Below are positions 5,580 to 7,503 of a DNA stretch of 7,503 nucleotides, in pieces. The notes below the pieces were generated by a model. The model was not told the origin of the DNA, did not search any database, and was given only the letters and a program-made list of their open reading frames with translations. Source of the stretch: Flavobacteriales bacterium UBA5871. Lineage in GTDB: Bacteria > Bacteroidota > Bacteroidia > Flavobacteriales_D > Crocinitomicaceae. Position 1 is the first letter of the stretch. Each line of letters opens with the position of its first letter. A program made the translations under genes and the position numbers. The stretch spans positions 794 to 8,296 of the forward strand of contig DJFN01000177.1 of the NCBI GenBank assembly GCA_002432085.1, read 5' to 3'.

Positions 5580-5719
5580 AATGGAGACTGATTTTCAGGA
5601 GTTAGTGGCTTTTTTGTCAGTGAATGATCCTGATGACCGGAAGTCCTACCTGTCGCAGACAGGTCCTAAAATCAGCAGGAAATACCATTCACTCAATCAA
5701 CGCTACACAAAACGATCTT
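5580..5719. other. Spacer between the tonB paralogues with a small hairpin
   Basis: ACCTGTC at 5648-5654 and GACAGGT at 5658-5664 form a 7-bp perfect stem with a GCA loop; GTCCTA flanks it directly on both sides (5643-5648, 5663-5668). No T-run follows, so it is a poor intrinsic terminator. T6 at 5611-5616 lacks a stem. A 51-codon frame from ATG 5581 is open but has no recognisable features. Confidence 0.4.
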
Positions 5720-5753
5720 TTGGGCTTTCAGCTTGAGCTTTTGACTAAGTTAG
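5720..5753 (+). promoter_or_regulatory. Putative promoter of the second tonB gene
   Basis: TTG (5720-5722, within TTTTG) and TAAGTTAG (5746-5753) are 23 bases apart and fit TTG-N17-23-TAnnTTTG with one mismatch. CTTTTGACTAAGTTAG aligns with 13 of 16 bases of the same region before paralogue 1, and again ends exactly 88 bases before the ATG. This argues that the second gene has its own transcript. Confidence 0.5.
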
Positions 5754-5776
5754 GTGTAACAGGATGAAAGGTTTAG

Positions 5777-5790
5777 CGGGTGACGATCCG
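5777..5790 (+). promoter_or_regulatory. Conserved 14-nt leader motif of tonB paralogues, copy 2
   Basis: Identical CGGGTGACGATCCG, 23 bases after the -7 element and 51 bases before the ATG. Here a larger stem is possible: TTAGCGG (5773-5779) pairs with CCGCTAA (5797-5803) around 17 bases that include most of the motif. The stem arms are not shared with copy 1, only the motif itself. Confidence 0.5.
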
Positions 5791-5841
5791 ACTGAACCGC
5801 TAACTGGGAAACAACGAATAAAAAACTTAAAAACCCGAATC

Positions 5842-6735
5842 ATGACAGCAATACTCATCATCGCCGGAATCGTGGCAGCCATCTCGCTCTACGACTTCTT
5901 TACGACCCGCAACTGGCAGCAGGTGACTTCTGCCGCGCGTAACGAAACGGTTTTCGAAAACCGGAACAAAAACTACGGTGCGTTCAAGATCCGCCGCGAT
6001 TACAACCGCAACTTCATCCTTATCCTGTTAGGAATGGTTGGTGGAGTAGGTGTGATCTACGCCGCGGCGACGACCTTCAAAAGTCCTGTTGAAAAAGAGA
6101 AAAAGCAAACCGCGATCGAGCAGGAAATGATTGAAATGAAATTCGACGAAAAAGATGAGGTCGAAAAAGAGCCCGAAGTCGAGCTGCCGAAAAAAGAAGA
6201 GCTTGCCAAGTTGCCGGAAATGACCAAATTTACACCGCCGAAAGTAGTTGACGAACCCGATCCGACACTGCCGGACCCGCCTGTTGATCCTATTGGTCCT
6301 GTAGGTCCGAAAGAGATCAAAGATCCGGGAGGCGATCCGTTTGCCATTCCTCCGGGAGGTGGAAAAGATCCGAAAGGTGGCGGCAACGGGACCGAACAAA
6401 CGAAATCCGAGCCGGAAACCGTTGTGGACGAGCCTGCAGAGTTCCCTGGTGGAAGAGCAGCGCTGAAAGCCTTCCTCGAAGACAACCTGCGTTACCCCGA
6501 ATGGGAGGCACAGCAGGGAATAGGTGGAAAATGCTATCTGCGCTTCGTGGTGAGCAAGACCGGAGAGATCTCTCGCGTGTCTGTGATCCGCAAAGTAGCC
6601 GAATGCCCGGACTGCGACAAAGAAGCGCAGCGTGTGGTGAAAAAAATGCCGAACTGGAAACCGGGAAGGCAGAACGGGCAGGCGGTGGCGGTGTATTTTA
6701 ATCTTCCCATCCGTTTTACATTGAATCCTCAATAG
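5842..6735 (+). CDS. tonB: TonB family energy transducer, Lys/Glu- and Gly-rich linker (paralogue 2)
   Basis: A 297-residue paralogue of the upstream TonB, with the same job at the inner membrane. The first 77 residues (helices about 2-20 and 58-77, FENRNKNYGAFKIRRDYNRN between) and the C-terminal domain (about 199-295: EFPGGRAALKAFLEDNLRYPEW, GIGGKCYLRFVVSKTGEIS, CPDCDKEAQRVVKKMPNWKPG) are almost the same as in paralogue 1. The linker, about 81-198, is unrelated in composition: first Lys/Glu rich (KEKKQ, EKDEVEKEPEVELPKKEE), then Pro/Gly rich (PPGGGKDPKGGGNG). An in-frame ATG at 5764 would add 26 residues, but homology begins at 5842, and the sequence upstream matches the untranslated leader of paralogue 1, so 5842 is preferred. 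C255 and C258 repeat the CxxC pair. It is convergent with hicB. Confidence 0.94.
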   Translation: MTAILIIAGIVAAISLYDFFTTRNWQQVTSAARNETVFENRNKNYGAFKIRRDYNRNFILILLGMVGGVGVIYAAATTFKSPVEKEKKQTAIEQEMIEMKFDEKDEVEKEPEVELPKKEELAKLPEMTKFTPPKVVDEPDPTLPDPPVDPIGPVGPKEIKDPGGDPFAIPPGGGKDPKGGGNGTEQTKSEPETVVDEPAEFPGGRAALKAFLEDNLRYPEWEAQQGIGGKCYLRFVVSKTGEISRVSVIRKVAECPDCDKEAQRVVKKMPNWKPGRQNGQAVAVYFNLPIRFTLNPQ

Positions 6736-6762
6736 GAAGATTGAATTGGCCCAGAGATCAAA

Positions 6763-6793
6763 GCAGGCCGTGCACGTGCAGTGCATGGCCTGC
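6763..6793. terminator. Strong hairpin between convergent tonB and hicB
   Basis: Arms 6763-6775 and 6781-6793 form a 13-bp stem with one G-T pair around a five-base GTGCA loop. It lies 27 bases after the tonB stop and 14 bases after the hicB stop, as expected of a bidirectional terminator. Only short T-runs follow on either strand (TTT on the minus strand), so it departs from the classical form. TTGAATTG (6741-6748) and CAATTCAA (6804-6811) could form an outer stem. Confidence 0.6.
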
Positions 6794-6807
6794 GGCAGTA
6801 AAACAAT

Positions 6808-7179
6808 TCAAATATTCACCTGGAATGCTTTATGGACGTCATTTTTATGGCGAAGGGCATAGTGAATGGCAGTTTTTACAAAATCATTCAGGGAAACATT
6901 ATTCAGGGCTGCGAATGTAGCCGCTTCTTTATGCAGGTCCGTTGGAATGCGGACATTGAATGTTCCCTTATACGTTTTATCCGGCTCTTTACCCAAAGCC
7001 CTGCATGTTTCCAGATAATCCTCCACGGCGTCATGAAAGGCCTTTTTCAGCTGTTTCACAGACGATCCTTCAAAGCTCACCAGGTCATTGATTCCAAGAA
7101 CTTTCCCGTAAAACACGTCGTCTTCTGAACTGAAGTGAACAGAAGCGTAATAATCCTTGTATTGAAGAATGTCATTCAT
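6808..7179 (-). CDS. hicB: HicB family antitoxin
   Basis: A 123-residue type II antitoxin that binds and blocks HicA and represses its own operon. Residues 1-60 are the partial RNase-H-like HicB fold (YKDYYASVHFSSEDDVFYGKVLGINDLVSFEG, then SVKQLKKAFHDAVEDYLETC). Residues about 70-110 (KGTFNVRIPTDLHKEAATFAALNNVSLNDFVKTAIHYAL) are a ribbon-helix-helix DNA-binding domain. This two-domain form is the common longer HicB. Its ATG overlaps the stop codon of the upstream gene by four bases (ATGA at 7176-7179), which indicates translational coupling, and the toxin-first order is usual for hicAB. A second ATG would not improve the match. Confidence 0.93.
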   Translation of the reverse strand: MNDILQYKDYYASVHFSSEDDVFYGKVLGINDLVSFEGSSVKQLKKAFHDAVEDYLETCRALGKEPDKTYKGTFNVRIPTDLHKEAATFAALNNVSLNDFVKTAIHYALRHKNDVHKAFQVNI

Positions 7180-7436
7180 TTTTTGATGTATCCTTTTGCT
7201 GATAAGTGTTCAATGATTTGTTTGATGGCGTACGTCTTGATAATATTCCCAGGATGTGGCTGATGGAGTATAATAACATTCAATTCCTTATTGACGAACT
7301 TCCGTCTTGACCCGCCCGTTTTTCCAGTTTTTACTTCTGAATAGCCGTAAAACGATAGTATTCTATTTAACTCCTCCCATGTGAAATCCCTGGGAAGCGA
7401 CAGTAGCCTGTTTAATAATTTTTCGTGTTTGCTCAT
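7176..7436 (-). CDS. hicA: HicA (YcfA-like) family mRNA interferase toxin
   Basis: An 86-residue HicA-type toxin with the small double-stranded-RNA-binding-like fold; family members cleave mRNA and halt translation until neutralised by HicB. Visible features: an N-terminal helix (KHEKLLNRLLSLPRDFTWEE), the GYSEVKTGKTGGSRRKF turn and strand (residues 31-47), the strand NVIILHQPHPG (53-63), and a C-terminal helix. The histidine that is catalytic in classical HicA (GSH motif) is arginine here (GGSRR, R44-R45), while H58 and H61 remain. This GSR plus H.PHP pattern resembles a HicA subgroup I recall in Bacteroidota. AAAGGA directly abuts the ATG. The gene leads the hicAB pair, and its promoter lies in the last 67 bases or beyond the window. 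Confidence 0.92.
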   Translation of the reverse strand: MSKHEKLLNRLLSLPRDFTWEELNRILSFYGYSEVKTGKTGGSRRKFVNKELNVIILHQPHPGNIIKTYAIKQIIEHLSAKGYIKK

Positions 7437-7503
7437 TCCTTTGGCCGGTTAAATTTCTTTTCATCTTCGGTAAATTTTAAAATGGATGTATGAGCAACTG
7501 ACC

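Noticed and set aside
5581..5736. A 51-codon frame between the tonB genes
   Set aside because: It has no signal peptide, domain or leader, and runs through a hairpin and the putative promoter region.
5764..5841. An upstream ATG adding 26 residues to TonB paralogue 2
   Set aside because: Homology to paralogue 1 starts at MTAIL (5842), and the extra stretch covers the conserved leader motif, which is untranslated in paralogue 1.

Overview
The window looks like chromosome from a member of the Bacteroidota, most likely Flavobacteriales (a Fluviicola/Crocinitomicaceae-type genome is a guess). Four things point there: a secreted multidomain protein ending in a type IX secretion (T9SS) sorting domain, TonB proteins with the Bacteroidota-style RNK.YGAF(K/Y).RR block before a membrane helix, start codons without Shine-Dalgarno sequences, and promoter-like TAnnTTTG elements.

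Layout. (1) 2-340 (+): the C-terminal third of an ADP-glyceromanno-heptose 6-epimerase (hldD/rfaD), cut by the window edge. (2) 341-678: a convergent intergenic region with a 14-bp perfect palindrome followed by five exact-length 11-bp tandem repeats. (3) 679-1095 (-): a small secreted protein of unknown function. (4) 1096-1417: an AT-rich divergent promoter region. (5) 1418-4105 (+): an 895-residue secreted protein with a signal peptide, five cysteine-rich PPC-like repeats of about 138 residues, an Ig-like domain and a T9SS type A tail, followed by a clear intrinsic terminator. (6) 4155-4643: intergenic DNA with a 183-bp element bounded by 16-bp inverted repeats and holding two further palindromes, then the tonB promoter and leader. 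(7) 4644-5516 and 5842-6735 (+): two paralogous TonB energy transducers, each with its own promoter and leader. (8) 6808-7436 (-): a HicA-HicB toxin-antitoxin operon, convergent with the second tonB and separated from it by a strong hairpin.

Most genes are envelope related: LPS heptose synthesis, a T9SS-exported surface protein, and TonB energisation of outer-membrane receptors. They do not form one operon. The least explained material is between the genes: the 11-bp repeat array, the inverted-repeat-bounded element, the GGTC-rich degenerate repeats placed just after two stop codons, and a 14-nt motif conserved in both tonB leaders. The two tonB genes look like a duplication in which the ends stayed nearly fixed and the periplasmic linker diverged.
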